Shown here: positions 55,082 to 64,000 of the stretch, one piece after another
Numbering within the stretch: position 1 is the stretch's first letter
Layout: every line of letters starts with the position of its first letter
Program-made: the position numbers and the translations under genes
Notes under the pieces: generated by a model
What the model was told of the DNA's origin: nothing
The model's database searches: none
What the model saw: the letters and a program-made list of their open reading frames with translations, nothing else
Source: Marinomonas algicola
GTDB lineage: Bacteria > Pseudomonadota > Gammaproteobacteria > Pseudomonadales > Marinomonadaceae
DNA: 64,000 bases
Reading direction: 5' to 3'
NCBI RefSeq assembly: GCF_014805825.1
Contig: NZ_CP061941.1
Span: forward strand, 992,001-1,056,000

Positions 55082-56424
55082 TTCAAACCATTTTATCTAT
55101 TGCCGTTGCTTTGGGTATATTAATTACCTTCCACGAGTTTGGACATTATTATATTGCTCGTCGTTGTGGTGTTAAGGTACTGCGTTTTTCAGTCGGTTTT
55201 GGCAAACCTATTTATACTTACGTTAATAAACAAGGCACTGAGTTCACTTTGGCCATGATTCCCCTTGGTGGTTATGTACGCATGCTTGATGAAAGAGAGG
55301 GCGATGTTGCGGCTAACGAAAAACACTTAGCATTTAATCAAAAAAGTGTGTCACAACGGTTTTTGATTGTGGCCGCGGGTCCTTTGGCTAACTTTATTCT
55401 CGCTATCTTCTTTTATTTTTGTGTTGCTTTAATGGGACTTCAATCTCTTAGTCCAGTGGTGGGTTCCGTCGTTGAGGGATCGCCTGTGTCCGCTTTGCAA
55501 ATTGGCCCTGGGAATGAGGTTGTTAAGTTAAACAACCAGGAAGTGAGGTCATGGGAAGAGATTAATCTAGTATTAGCTTCTTTAGTCGGTCAGAGTAGCA
55601 CCGTTTCAGTTGAGTATTTAGGGGTAGACTCTGGTCGTACTTATACTGAAACAGTCGATCTTTCTGAGTGGTTAAAGGGTGGCGAAATATCCAATTTAAT
55701 CGCGGCTTTTGGTTTATTGCCTAGGCGTCCTGTTATTCCTGCTGCAATCGATAAGGTTATTGAAAATGGTGCAGGGGATCGTGCGGGTATCTTAAAGGGA
55801 GATGAAATTGTCTCAGCTAACGGCGAATTTATAGAGAATTGGCTAGATTTTGTAAATGTAGTTCAAATGAACCCTAATATCGATATACAGTTAGATCTTA
55901 TTAGGCAAGATGAAGTAAAATCGCTTACCTTAAAGCCTTCTGCAAAAGAGACAGATCAGGGGCTTGTTGGTTATGTTGGTCTTGGGGTGAAACCGGTAGA
56001 GTTAGGCGAAAATTGGTATAAAACAATCGAATACTCTCCCTGGTCAGCGATGGTTTATGGCGTGCAGCAAACATGGAAGATGATTAAGCTGACTGTTTTC
56101 TCGGTGATTAAAATGGTTAAAGGGCTTATATCAATAGATAATTTGTCGGGGCCTATCACCATTGCTAAGGTCGCCAGTTCATCTGCCGATTCTGGAGTGC
56201 AGTCGTTTTTGACGTTTTTGGCTTACTTAAGTGTCAGTTTAGGCGTTTTAAATTTATTGCCTATACCTATGCTTGATGGTGGTCATTTATTGTTTTTTAG
56301 TATTGAGGCGATTCGGAGAAAACCTGTTTCTGAACGTATTCAAATTTTTGCCTATAAAATAGGTGCATCCCTTTTATTTACATTAATGGCTGTTGCCGTT
56401 TTTAATGATATTGCGCGACTTTAG
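55078..56424 (+). CDS. rseP: Site-2 intramembrane metalloprotease RseP
   Basis: 448 aa inner-membrane zinc protease that cleaves anti-sigma factors such as RseA within the membrane during envelope stress. The zinc motif HEFGH is at residues 19-23 within the first segment, and the second metal motif is in LNLLPIPMLDGGHLLF near 390-405. Two PDZ-like regions lie between them (GSVVEGSPVSALQIGPGNEV and IENGAGDRAGILKGDEIV). GTG start overlaps the dxr stop. It precedes bamA, linking stress sensing with outer-membrane assembly. Confidence 0.95.
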   Translation: MIQTILSIAVALGILITFHEFGHYYIARRCGVKVLRFSVGFGKPIYTYVNKQGTEFTLAMIPLGGYVRMLDEREGDVAANEKHLAFNQKSVSQRFLIVAAGPLANFILAIFFYFCVALMGLQSLSPVVGSVVEGSPVSALQIGPGNEVVKLNNQEVRSWEEINLVLASLVGQSSTVSVEYLGVDSGRTYTETVDLSEWLKGGEISNLIAAFGLLPRRPVIPAAIDKVIENGAGDRAGILKGDEIVSANGEFIENWLDFVNVVQMNPNIDIQLDLIRQDEVKSLTLKPSAKETDQGLVGYVGLGVKPVELGENWYKTIEYSPWSAMVYGVQQTWKMIKLTVFSVIKMVKGLISIDNLSGPITIAKVASSSADSGVQSFLTFLAYLSVSLGVLNLLPIPMLDGGHLLFFSIEAIRRKPVSERIQIFAYKIGASLLFTLMAVAVFNDIARL

Positions 56425-56435
56425 AGAGGTTGTTG

Positions 56436-58751
56436 GTGAAGTTTTTTATTGCGTTATTCTTAAGCGTATTAAGTGCACATAGCCTGTCCAAAAATATAGA
56501 AGATGTTCGAGTAGATGGGTTGGTTAAAATGCTACCCGCTAAGGCATTTGAAGTTATTGGTTTTCAGCAGGGTCAGGCTTATGATTCCGATCAAGTGCAT
56601 CAAGCGATCAAGCAGCTCTTTGATACGGGCTATTTTAGTAATATCGACGTTTTAGAAGATGATGGCTTGCTGGTTTTTAACGTTGTTGAGCGTCCGTCTA
56701 TTGGTGATTTGGTTATTGAAGGCAACGACCTCATTCCTCTAGAAGATTTGAAAAGAGGCTTGAAATCTTCTGGCTTAGAAGTCGGTGAAATTTATAAACC
56801 CGATTCGTTGAATCAAATAGAGCAAGAGTTACAGCGCCAGTATTATGCTTTGGGTCGTTACAGTGCCAAAGTGGATTTACAAATAAGCCCAATGTCTCGT
56901 AACCGAGTAAAGGTGAATGTGAATATTTCTGAAGGCGCGACGGCAAAAATTGTTCATATTAATTTAGTAGGTAATACCGCCTTTACTGACGAAGAGGTGA
57001 CGCGTTTCTTTGAATCAAGAGAGACGGGCTTTTTTAATCCTTTCAGCAGCGCAGACGAATACGCTAAGCAAAAAATACAAGGTGATTTAGAGAAAGTTAG
57101 AAGCTTTTACCTTGATCGAGGCTATTTAGATTTTAATTTGATCTCAAGTCAGGTCAGTCTATCTGTCGATAAAAAGCATGTCTATATCGTGATCAATATT
57201 GAAGAGGGTGCGCCTTACATTATTGATGATATAGCATTAAATGGTAGTTTGATTCTTCCTGAAGATAAGGTTTTAGAACAGGTTACTCAGAAAGCGGGAG
57301 ACCTTTTCTCAAGAAAAGAAGCCACTTCAACCATGGATCGTATTTCTACCCTTTTAGGCGATGAAGGTTACTTGTTTACGAATGTTAATTTGATCCCTGA
57401 GAAATTAGGCGATCATAGGTTGAAACTGACTTATCATGTAACACCAGGTCCTCAAGTGTATGTTAGACGCATTAGTTTTAGTGGGAATAATGAAACCACG
57501 GATGAAGTGTTAAGACGGGAAATTACCCAGTTTGAAGGCAGCTTAGCAAGTCATTCTAAAATTCAATCTTCGAAACGTCGCTTAGAGCGTTTGGGCTTCT
57601 TTGGAAAAGTTGATTTAAGGACAGTGCCAGTAGCTGGGACAACAGACCAAGTTGATTTAAATATTACGGTTGAAGAACAAGCATCTGGCAGCATCCAAGC
57701 AAGCGTCGGCTATTCTCAAGAAAGTGGTACGGTTCTGGGCTTCGGTATTTCCAAGCGTAACTTTCTTGGAACGGGTAATAAGTTGTCTTTTAACGCCAAT
57801 CGTTCCAATCAATCACAAGAATACAATTTATCTTATGATAACCCATACTTTACAGTGGATGGGGTGAGTCGTGGTTTCGATTTATTTTATCAAGTGAGTG
57901 ATCACGATGATGATGATGTTGAAGACTATGATCTAGATGTTATCGGCGCCAGTGTTCGTTTTGGTTATCCTTTAACGGACACTCAGCGTTTAAGTTTTGG
58001 TGTTACGGTAAAAGAAACAACCGTGGCATTAGGTGCGGCACCATCTAATGAAACCTTTTCTTATGTATCAGAGCACGGAAACTCTTATAACGACCTAATC
58101 GGTAATTTAACATGGACAGATAATGACTTAATTGGTGGCGTATTACCTACGGATGGTTATTCAACAAAATTAAGTTTTAACCTTGCTTTACCGGCAGGAG
58201 ATCAGCAGTACGGTAAAATAGACCTTAATACTCAAAAGTATTGGAATCTAAGCGATTCTAATTTATGGCTGTTTCGTTTGAAAGGACGTGCGGGCTATGG
58301 GTTTGGGTATGGGGACTCGGAAGAGTTGCCTTTCTTTGAAAACTACTTCGCTGGTGGTAGCTCTACAGTAAGGGGATTTGAAGGATCGTCTTTGGGTCCT
58401 AAGAACTCCTATCCTTCAGGCAGCCTTGAATCACCGTCTTCAATCGGTGGTAATATCCTAATGGCGGCAACGGCCGAGTTTATTTTCCCTCTTCCTATGG
58501 TCGAAGATCATAAATCAGTGAGAACATCACTCTTTTTGGATGCAGGTAATGTGTTTACAGAAAATTGCTTCGAAGGAAATGATCTATGTAGCGAAGGCGT
58601 TAATTTTAATGAAATACGTTATAGTATTGGTTTGAATTGGACTTGGATTACCCCAATTGCACCTTTATCATTTAACTTTGCCAAATCGCTTAACTCTAAG
58701 TCCGGTGACTCAACCGACTTCTTTCAATTTCAGTTAGGTACAACGTTTTAG
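56436..58751 (+). CDS. bamA: Outer membrane protein assembly factor BamA
   Basis: 771 aa from GTG 56436, placed 6 bases after AGAGAGG; TTG codons just upstream are less likely. A signal peptide (about 1-20) is followed by five POTRA domains (about 22-420), recognisable by repeats such as VRVDGLVKMLPAKAFEVIGF and FSGNNETTDEVLRREI, and a 16-strand barrel with the surface-loop motif VRGFEGSSLGP and a terminal Phe (FQFQLGTTF) typical of outer-membrane barrels. It is the essential core of the BAM complex. skp follows 9 bp later. Confidence 0.97.
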   Translation: MKFFIALFLSVLSAHSLSKNIEDVRVDGLVKMLPAKAFEVIGFQQGQAYDSDQVHQAIKQLFDTGYFSNIDVLEDDGLLVFNVVERPSIGDLVIEGNDLIPLEDLKRGLKSSGLEVGEIYKPDSLNQIEQELQRQYYALGRYSAKVDLQISPMSRNRVKVNVNISEGATAKIVHINLVGNTAFTDEEVTRFFESRETGFFNPFSSADEYAKQKIQGDLEKVRSFYLDRGYLDFNLISSQVSLSVDKKHVYIVINIEEGAPYIIDDIALNGSLILPEDKVLEQVTQKAGDLFSRKEATSTMDRISTLLGDEGYLFTNVNLIPEKLGDHRLKLTYHVTPGPQVYVRRISFSGNNETTDEVLRREITQFEGSLASHSKIQSSKRRLERLGFFGKVDLRTVPVAGTTDQVDLNITVEEQASGSIQASVGYSQESGTVLGFGISKRNFLGTGNKLSFNANRSNQSQEYNLSYDNPYFTVDGVSRGFDLFYQVSDHDDDDVEDYDLDVIGASVRFGYPLTDTQRLSFGVTVKETTVALGAAPSNETFSYVSEHGNSYNDLIGNLTWTDNDLIGGVLPTDGYSTKLSFNLALPAGDQQYGKIDLNTQKYWNLSDSNLWLFRLKGRAGYGFGYGDSEELPFFENYFAGGSSTVRGFEGSSLGPKNSYPSGSLESPSSIGGNILMAATAEFIFPLPMVEDHKSVRTSLFLDAGNVFTENCFEGNDLCSEGVNFNEIRYSIGLNWTWITPIAPLSFNFAKSLNSKSGDSTDFFQFQLGTTF

Positions 58752-58760
58752 GGAGTAATA

Positions 58761-59255
58761 ATGAATAAAATTCTCGGGTTAGTTTTAGGTATGCTGTTGT
58801 CTATGTCTAGTTACGCAACAAACGTTGCTGTCATTGATTTTAGAGCCGCATTATTGCAAAGCGAAAGAGGGCTAGCTGCATCGGTTGAACCAAGAAAGCA
58901 AGTGCTTAATATGGAAAATCAATTAAATGGCGCTCGGAAAGAGCTAGATGATTTTGCTCAAGAGCTTAAGCGTGAAGAGCTCACTTTAGCGCCTGAAGAA
59001 TATAAAAGTCGTGTTCAAGAGCTAAATCAAAGGGATGCGGCCATTCGTAACATGGGGGCGAATATGCAGCGTCAAGCGAAACAAATGGAGCAAAAGTTAA
59101 TTGATTCCTTGTCCCCTGATGCCGAAGTCGTGTTGAAAAAACTTATAGAAGATAAAAAATTAGACTTGGTGTTAAATAGGCAATTAAGCTTATATGCGAA
59201 TAAAGGTGTAGATCTAACGGCCGAATTTGTTAAAAGGTTAAATGAGGCCCAATAA
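58761..59255 (+). CDS. skp: Periplasmic chaperone Skp (OmpH family)
   Basis: 164 aa with a clear signal peptide (about 1-19, ending SYAT). The mature protein begins VAVIDFRAALLQSERG and continues into two long charged helices (MENQLNGARKELDDFAQEL, then MEQKLIDSLSPDAEVVLKKL), the tentacle arrangement of Skp trimers that cradle unfolded outer-membrane proteins. It lies between bamA and lpxD exactly as in E. coli. The gap to lpxD is only 2 bases. Confidence 0.93.
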   Translation: MNKILGLVLGMLLSMSSYATNVAVIDFRAALLQSERGLAASVEPRKQVLNMENQLNGARKELDDFAQELKREELTLAPEEYKSRVQELNQRDAAIRNMGANMQRQAKQMEQKLIDSLSPDAEVVLKKLIEDKKLDLVLNRQLSLYANKGVDLTAEFVKRLNEAQ

Positions 59256-59257
59256 AA

Positions 59258-60280
59258 ATGTCTTATACTTTGGGGCAATTGTGTGATTTTGTGGGTGGTG
59301 TGCTACACGGTGATGGCTTAATAAAAGTTGATCGCTTGGCCACCATAAAATTAGCTAGGGCAAATGAACTCACTTTTGTTGCTAACCCAAAGTACGTTGC
59401 TGAGTTAGATAAGACGAACGCGGGTGGTGTTTTAGTAAAAAATCAAGCTCAAGCAGATAAAGTCTCGAATGCTATTATTGTTGAGAATCCCTATCTAGCG
59501 TTTGCTAAATTAACCGCTTTATTTAACACAGTGACCTCAAATTGGACGGGTAAGCATGCAACGGCTACCGTTGCAGAAAGTGCCCATATTGGTCGTAATG
59601 TTACAATTGGACCAAATGTCGTTATTGAAGAGAATGCAGTCTTAGAAGATAACGTTGTTGTTTCTGCTGGCTGTGTACTGGGAGCAAATGTATTTATTGG
59701 CCGTAATACTAAGCTAAATGCGAATGTGACCATTTATCATAGCGTAATTATTGGCAAGGATTGCATTATTCATAGTGGTGCTGTTATTGGTGCCGATGGT
59801 TTCGGTTTTGCTCCAGAAGGCCAAGGGTGGCAAAAAATCCATCAGCTTGGCTCCGTAGAAATTGGTAATAAGGTAGAAATAGGAGCGAACACCACCATAG
59901 ATCGAGGCGCAATAGAGGATACTCGAATTGGGAATGGTGTTATTATAGATAACCAAGTACAAATTGCTCATAATGTTGAGATCGGTGATAATACAGCGAT
60001 AGCGGGTTGTGCTGCGATAGCAGGCAGCACGGCAATCGGGCAAAATTGTACTATTTCTGGTGGTGTTGGTGTTATTGGTCACTTAGAGATTGCCGACAAT
60101 GTCCACATAACCGCAATGAGCTTAGTAAGTAAATCGATTTCTGTTGCTGGTTCATACTCTTCAGGTACCGGGTTAGACAATACCGATAAATGGCGACGCT
60201 CTGCGGCACGACTTCGAAGAATTGATGAAATGGCAAAAGCCATTGCTCAGCTGGAAAAACAACTAAACAAGTTATATTAA
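59258..60280 (+). CDS. lpxD: UDP-3-O-(3-hydroxyacyl)glucosamine N-acyltransferase
   Basis: 340 aa, third acyl-transfer step of lipid A synthesis. The N-terminal uridine-binding domain opens with YTLGQLCDFVGGVLHGDG; then come many hexapeptide repeats (from about residue 100, e.g. HIGRNVTIGPNVVIEENAV) and the catalytic His in IDNQVQIAHNVEIGDN at about 245. A C-terminal helix (RLRRIDEMAKAIAQLEKQL) mediates trimer contacts. Length and order are standard; fabZ follows after 14 bp. Confidence 0.97.
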   Translation: MSYTLGQLCDFVGGVLHGDGLIKVDRLATIKLARANELTFVANPKYVAELDKTNAGGVLVKNQAQADKVSNAIIVENPYLAFAKLTALFNTVTSNWTGKHATATVAESAHIGRNVTIGPNVVIEENAVLEDNVVVSAGCVLGANVFIGRNTKLNANVTIYHSVIIGKDCIIHSGAVIGADGFGFAPEGQGWQKIHQLGSVEIGNKVEIGANTTIDRGAIEDTRIGNGVIIDNQVQIAHNVEIGDNTAIAGCAAIAGSTAIGQNCTISGGVGVIGHLEIADNVHITAMSLVSKSISVAGSYSSGTGLDNTDKWRRSAARLRRIDEMAKAIAQLEKQLNKLY

Positions 60281-60294
60281 AAGGTTAATATTAG

Positions 60295-60732
60295 ATGATG
60301 GATGTGAATGAAATTCGCCGATACTTGCCGCATAGATATCCTTTTCTATTAGTAGATAGAGTGGTTGAACTGAATTTAGGCGAATCAATAGTGGCGTATA
60401 AGAATGTCACTATTAATGAACCTTTTTTTAATGGACACTTTCCTGATCATCCAGTCATGCCAGGCGTTCTCATTATCGAAGCAATGGCTCAAGCCGCCGG
60501 TGTTTTAGGTTTTAAAACAATGGATAAAACCCCTGAAGATGGTTCTATCTATTATTTTGTAGGAACCGATAAGGCGCGTTTTAAACGTCCTGTAGTACCT
60601 GGTGATCGTTTGCAATTAGAGGCTAAGATTGTCACTGAGAAACGTGGAATTTGGAAGTTTGAGTGTAAAGCAACGGTTGATGGTGAATTGGCTTGTTCAG
60701 CAACAATCATGTGTGCAGATAGGAAAATTTAG
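60295..60732 (+). CDS. fabZ: 3-hydroxyacyl-ACP dehydratase FabZ
   Basis: 145 aa hot-dog fold enzyme dehydrating 3-hydroxyacyl-ACP in fatty-acid elongation. The opening IRRYLPHRYPFLLVDRVVE, the catalytic His48 in FFNGHFPDHPVMPG and Glu62 in LIIEAMAQAAG are intact. The start may be either of two adjacent ATGs. It competes with LpxA for the same hydroxyacyl-ACP pool, which explains its conserved place between lpxD and lpxA. The stop overlaps the lpxA GTG by one base. Confidence 0.97.
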   Translation: MMDVNEIRRYLPHRYPFLLVDRVVELNLGESIVAYKNVTINEPFFNGHFPDHPVMPGVLIIEAMAQAAGVLGFKTMDKTPEDGSIYYFVGTDKARFKRPVVPGDRLQLEAKIVTEKRGIWKFECKATVDGELACSATIMCADRKI

Positions 60733-61520
60733 TGAGTATTCACCCTACAGCTATTGTTGATCCCGGTGCCGAAATTGATGCCAACGTTGAAATAGGTGCC
60801 TTCTCTATTATTGGGCCTAACGTGAAAATTGCTTCAGGTACCGTAATCAAATCTCATGCCGTTATTAATGGGCATACAACGATAGGTCGTGATAACGAAA
60901 TTTTTCAATTTTCATCTGTAGGTGAAGCGAACCAAGACAAAAAGTATAATGGCGAACCTACTCGGTTAATTATCGGTGATTGCAATGTAATTCGTGAAAA
61001 TGCCACGATACATCGCGGTACGATTCAAGATAATTCCGAAACGGTTATAGGTAATGGTAATCTATTTATGGCCAGTACACATATTGGCCATGATTGTATT
61101 GTTGGTAACAATAATATTCTAGCGAATTACGTTGCTTTGGCCGGCCATGTCACGATCGGTGATTCAATATTGCTAGGTGGTTATACGGGGGTCCATCAAT
61201 TTTGCCAAGTTGGCTCTTTCAGTATGTGCGGAATGGGTTCAATGGTAACAAAAGATGTTCCGGAATATGTCATGGTTTCAGGTAATCCTTCAAATGCTCA
61301 TGGAATGAATTTTGAAGGGATGAAAAGACGAGGTATGAGTGTTGACGTTATTAAGGCGCTTAGAAATTCGTATAAAATTGTCTATCTTAAAGGCCTGAAA
61401 TTAGAAGATGCTCTATCTGAATTGGAGCAAACACTTGCGAAAGATTTTCCAGAAGTGGATGCTTTTATTCAATCTTTTAGACGCTCTAAAAGAGGTGTCA
61501 TTCGGCCGGGTAAAAAATAA
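60732..61520 (+). CDS. lpxA: UDP-N-acetylglucosamine acyltransferase
   Basis: 262 aa, first enzyme of lipid A synthesis. A left-handed beta-helix is evident from repeated hexapeptides (IHPTAIVDPGAEIDANVEIG at the start). The catalytic His is about residue 120 in THIGHDCIVGN, followed by the GYTGVHQFCQVG substrate region and a C-terminal helical domain. GTG start in TAGTG overlap with fabZ. A strong terminator follows, dividing lpxA from lpxB, although many relatives keep lpxA-lpxB continuous. Confidence 0.97.
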   Translation: MSIHPTAIVDPGAEIDANVEIGAFSIIGPNVKIASGTVIKSHAVINGHTTIGRDNEIFQFSSVGEANQDKKYNGEPTRLIIGDCNVIRENATIHRGTIQDNSETVIGNGNLFMASTHIGHDCIVGNNNILANYVALAGHVTIGDSILLGGYTGVHQFCQVGSFSMCGMGSMVTKDVPEYVMVSGNPSNAHGMNFEGMKRRGMSVDVIKALRNSYKIVYLKGLKLEDALSELEQTLAKDFPEVDAFIQSFRRSKRGVIRPGKK

Positions 61521-61524
61521 ATGT

Positions 61525-61553
61525 AAAAACCCCAGTTTATCTGGGGTTTTTTT
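61525..61553 (+). terminator. Intrinsic terminator between lpxA and lpxB
   Basis: AAAAACCCCAG (61525-61535) pairs perfectly with CTGGGGTTTTT (61541-61551), loop TTTAT, with more T following. A classic terminator inside a conserved gene order, so lpxB-rnhB-dnaE may have its own promoter or depend on read-through. Confidence 0.9.
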
Positions 61554-61602
61554 ATGACAGCACATTGCTATTGGTTTTAAAATTCTCAAATGAGTGTTTT
61601 GT

Positions 61603-62775
61603 ATGAGTAATACCCCATCAGTACCACGTTATGTCATTGTCGCTGGTGAAGCGTCAGGTGATATTTTAGGTGCGAATTTAATTGAATCTCTAAAGAAATT
61701 TTGTCCAGATGCTATTTTTGAGGGAATTGGTGGTCCATTGATGGCCGCCCAAGGCTTTCAAAGTGTCGTTCCCATGGATAGGCTTTCTGTGATGGGATTG
61801 GTTGAAGTGCTCGGTCGATTACCTGAATTATTAAAGATTCGTAAAAGTCTCTACCAAGATTGTGTTGATCGACCATTGACCGCATTCATTGGCATTGATT
61901 CACCTGACTTCACCTTGCCTCTAGAAAGGAGGTTAAAAGAAAAAGGTGTGTTAACCATACATTATGTTAGCCCATCTGTTTGGGCTTGGCGAAAAAAACG
62001 TATCTTTAAAATTAAAAAATCTGTTGATTTAATGTTAGCCTTATTTCCTTTCGAGTTACCCATTTATCAGCAACATGACATTTCGGTTGAGTGCGTAGGG
62101 CATACGCTAGCAGACAATATTCCTCTTAATTGTGACCAAGCCCAATCAAGAGAAAAATTAAATATAGTCAATACAGCTGGACCTGTCTTTGCTGTTTTGC
62201 CCGGCTCTAGAAGAGGCGAAGTTGAGCGTTTAGCGCCGCTTTTTATAGAATCGATGTCAAAAGTTCTTAAAGATCAACCCGATGCTCGATTTATCATCCC
62301 TGTTGTAAACGATGATAGACGAGAGCAAATAGCCTCATTATTAAAAGGCTCAAATGTCGACGCGATTATTGTAGATGGCCAGTCTAGAGACGTAATGATC
62401 GCTTCTGATGCGATATTATTGGCATCAGGTACGGCGGCACTAGAGGCCATGTTGGTGAAAAAACCTATGGTTGTGGCTTATCGTTTTACCAAATTAACCT
62501 ATGCGATTATGTCACGTATGATCAAGGTACCTTATGTGTCTTTGCCAAATTTACTAGCAAACAAGGCTTTGGTTCCTGAATTAATTCAAGATGATGCAAC
62601 ACCAGATAAATTGGCAAAAACCTTATTAACGACATGGCAAGAGTTTAAGGAAAACCAAGATATCCAACAGACGTATTTGGACCTACATAAGATGTTACGG
62701 AAAAATGCCGGTGCAACCGCTGCACAAGCGATTGTTGATTTAGTTGAAAGAAAGCAAGCCGAGAGAAAGCCATAA
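61603..62775 (+). CDS. lpxB: Lipid-A-disaccharide synthase
   Basis: 390 aa GT19 glycosyltransferase joining UDP-2,3-diacylglucosamine and lipid X. The ATG at 61603 is favoured over a GTG three codons upstream. Motifs: VIVAGEASGDILGANLIESL, FEGIGGPLMAAQGF, IGIDSPDFTLPLE, the YVSPSVWAWRKKRIFKI block, and LPGSRRGEVERLAP. Membrane association is through a hydrophobic patch. The stop overlaps the rnhB ATG by one base (TAATG). Confidence 0.95.
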   Translation: MSNTPSVPRYVIVAGEASGDILGANLIESLKKFCPDAIFEGIGGPLMAAQGFQSVVPMDRLSVMGLVEVLGRLPELLKIRKSLYQDCVDRPLTAFIGIDSPDFTLPLERRLKEKGVLTIHYVSPSVWAWRKKRIFKIKKSVDLMLALFPFELPIYQQHDISVECVGHTLADNIPLNCDQAQSREKLNIVNTAGPVFAVLPGSRRGEVERLAPLFIESMSKVLKDQPDARFIIPVVNDDRREQIASLLKGSNVDAIIVDGQSRDVMIASDAILLASGTAALEAMLVKKPMVVAYRFTKLTYAIMSRMIKVPYVSLPNLLANKALVPELIQDDATPDKLAKTLLTTWQEFKENQDIQQTYLDLHKMLRKNAGATAAQAIVDLVERKQAERKP

Positions 62776-63374
62776 TGGAGCCTTTTGTTAGTGATTTTTA
62801 TAAGGGTGTTTTATTCGCGGGAGTGGATGAAGCTGGTCGAGGCCCCTTAGCGGGTAATGTGGTTGCCGCGGCCGTCATACTCGATCCTACAAAACCCATT
62901 CAAGGTTTGGCTGATTCGAAAAAATTGTCAGAAAAAAAGCGCGACGCCTTGGCTTTAGAGATAAAAGCTAAAGCACTGGCTTACTGTATTGCTTACGCTG
63001 ACGTGGCTGAAATTGATGAATTGAATATTTTACATGCCAGCATGTTGGCGATGACAAGAGCGGTTAATGGATTAACTACCGTGCCTGAACATGCTTTAAT
63101 AGATGGTAATCGAGTACCCTCAAATTTGGTTTGCTCGGCCGAAGCTGTCGTAAAGGGGGATGCTAGAGAGGCGTCTATTTCGGCGGCCTCTATTTTAGCG
63201 AAAGTTCATCGCGACGCTGAAATTGTCGCTTTAGCGGAAACGTATCCTGGCTACGGTTTTGAAAAGCATAAAGGATACCCAACAGCGCAACATTTATTAG
63301 CACTTGAGACATTGGGCGTTACGCCAATTCATCGTAGTAGCTTTTCACCTGTTAAAAAAATTCTACAAAGGTAA
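62775..63374 (+). CDS. rnhB: Ribonuclease HII
   Basis: 199 aa nuclease removing ribonucleotides and RNA primers from DNA. Catalytic Asp18 and Glu19 lie in GVDEAGRGPLAGNVV; later residues include the VKGDAREASISAASILAKVHRD block (about residues 125-146) with the third Asp. The C-terminus KHKGYPTAQHL is typical. It starts within the lpxB stop and is 4 bases ahead of dnaE, the standard lpxB-rnhB-dnaE order. Confidence 0.96.
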   Translation: MEPFVSDFYKGVLFAGVDEAGRGPLAGNVVAAAVILDPTKPIQGLADSKKLSEKKRDALALEIKAKALAYCIAYADVAEIDELNILHASMLAMTRAVNGLTTVPEHALIDGNRVPSNLVCSAEAVVKGDAREASISAASILAKVHRDAEIVALAETYPGYGFEKHKGYPTAQHLLALETLGVTPIHRSSFSPVKKILQR

Positions 63375-63378
63375 TTTT

Positions 63379-64000
63379 GTGAGTCGTTCCTTTATTCATT
63401 TACGAGTACATACTGAATTCTCTTTGGTTGATGGTTTAGTAAAAGTCAAAGGTCTTTTGGCGGCCACTGAAAGTTTAAACATGCCCGCCGTTGCCATTTC
63501 CGATGAAAATAATTTATGTGGCTTTGTTCGATTTTACAAAGGCGCAATGTCGAGTGGCATTAAGCCTATCTGTGGGGCCGATGTTATGGTAGCGGCTCAT
63601 GGTGAATTAGAACATAATTCACGATTTACTTTATTAGCCATGAGTAACAAAGGCTATAAAAATATTATAGAAGTCATTTCTAAAGGGTATCAGCTGGGCC
63701 AACATCAAGGCAGGCCAATAATTCAGCCAGACTGGTTGGAGCAGCACAGTGAGGATGTTATAGCCATTTCGGGGGCTCAATATGGTGATGTTGGGCAATA
63801 CCTTGAATCAGGTCAAGTTGAGTTAGCGAAACAACAGTTACAACATTGGATGCGTATTTACCCTAATCGCTTTTATATAGAGTTACAGCGAACCGGCCGA
63901 GATGGTGAAGAAGATTATATTCACTCTGTGGTTACGTTAGCTGAAGAATTCGCTTGTCCTGTTGTGGCAACCAACGATGTACGTTTTTTAAAGCGTGAAG
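63379..64000 (+). CDS. dnaE: DNA polymerase III alpha subunit, 5' part (3' end outside window)
   Basis: The frame opens at GTG 63379, 4 bases after the rnhB stop, and runs off the window after 207 codons; the full family protein is about 1,160 aa. The N-terminal PHP domain is evident: FIHLRVHTEFSLVDGLVKV, MPAVAISDENNLCGFVRFYK, KPICGADVMV and the VVATNDVRFL segment at the window end. This is the replicative polymerase subunit. The PHP domain of gammaproteobacterial DnaE proteins is usually metal-poor and structural; RVHTEFS keeps only part of the usual HxHxxxS pattern (Arg-Val-His), in line with that. Confidence 0.94.
   Translation, partial: MSRSFIHLRVHTEFSLVDGLVKVKGLLAATESLNMPAVAISDENNLCGFVRFYKGAMSSGIKPICGADVMVAAHGELEHNSRFTLLAMSNKGYKNIIEVISKGYQLGQHQGRPIIQPDWLEQHSEDVIAISGAQYGDVGQYLESGQVELAKQQLQHWMRIYPNRFYIELQRTGRDGEEDYIHSVVTLAEEFACPVVATNDVRFLKRE

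Overview
This 64 kb window reads as chromosome of a marine-type gammaproteobacterium, most likely an Oceanospirillales member close to Marinomonas (inference from gene order and protein character, not a database match). The base composition is moderately AT-rich. Gene order is the classic gammaproteobacterial one: rpsB-tsf-pyrH-frr-uppS-cdsA-dxr-rseP-bamA-skp-lpxD-fabZ-lpxA-lpxB-rnhB-dnaE, with map-glnD-dapC-dapD-dapE divergent from it. No rRNA, tRNA or CRISPR array was seen. The window cuts a gene at each end: mrcB (3' part) on the left and dnaE (5' part) on the right.

Layout. 1-8.3 kb: end of PBP1b, a YHS-domain protein, a solute-binding protein, an HDOD protein, a divergent glycogen pair (glgA/glgC), a TraB/GumN protein and riboflavin synthase. 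8.5-15.4 kb: an accessory island between ribE and lepA. 15.65-21.1 kb: lepA-lepB-rnc-era-recO-acpS. 21.1-29.6 kb: convergent barA and a small lipoprotein, then cysM, and rlmD-relA-mazG. 29.8-36.9 kb: ppc, then adk-tsaB-uppP-(95 aa protein)-rsmJ, slyX and a membrane-anchored cold-shock protein. 36.9-39.9 kb: tpx and a GGDEF/EAL regulator. 40-48.9 kb, mainly minus strand: map-glnD-dapC-dapD-Spx/ArsC-like-dapE-two conserved proteins-panD, which supply lysine/peptidoglycan precursors and nitrogen sensing. 49.2-64 kb: translation, isoprenoid/phospholipid, outer-membrane assembly and lipid A genes.

The island holds almost everything unusual. From left to right it carries a C-terminal remnant of a phage gpD tail protein coupled to a small HDxxY-motif protein; a 390 aa protein of unknown function (helical front, beta-rich back); a module bounded by copies of a TTTTCATCTGACCCC repeat that holds helically phased ATCACY repeats, two tiny NPNN-motif proteins, a terminator, an HTH protein and a strongly structured candidate RNA ending in its own terminator; and a defence-like cluster. 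That cluster has a SIR2-like protein whose catalytic His position is Tyr, with a 42 aa basic ORF overlapping its end, divergent from an Abi_C protein and an Mrr-like nuclease gene interrupted by an in-frame TAA directly after its catalytic Lys.

The best candidates for something undescribed are the SIR2-like/42 aa pair and the HTH/phased-repeat/structured-RNA module. All functional claims for them are inference from sequence alone.
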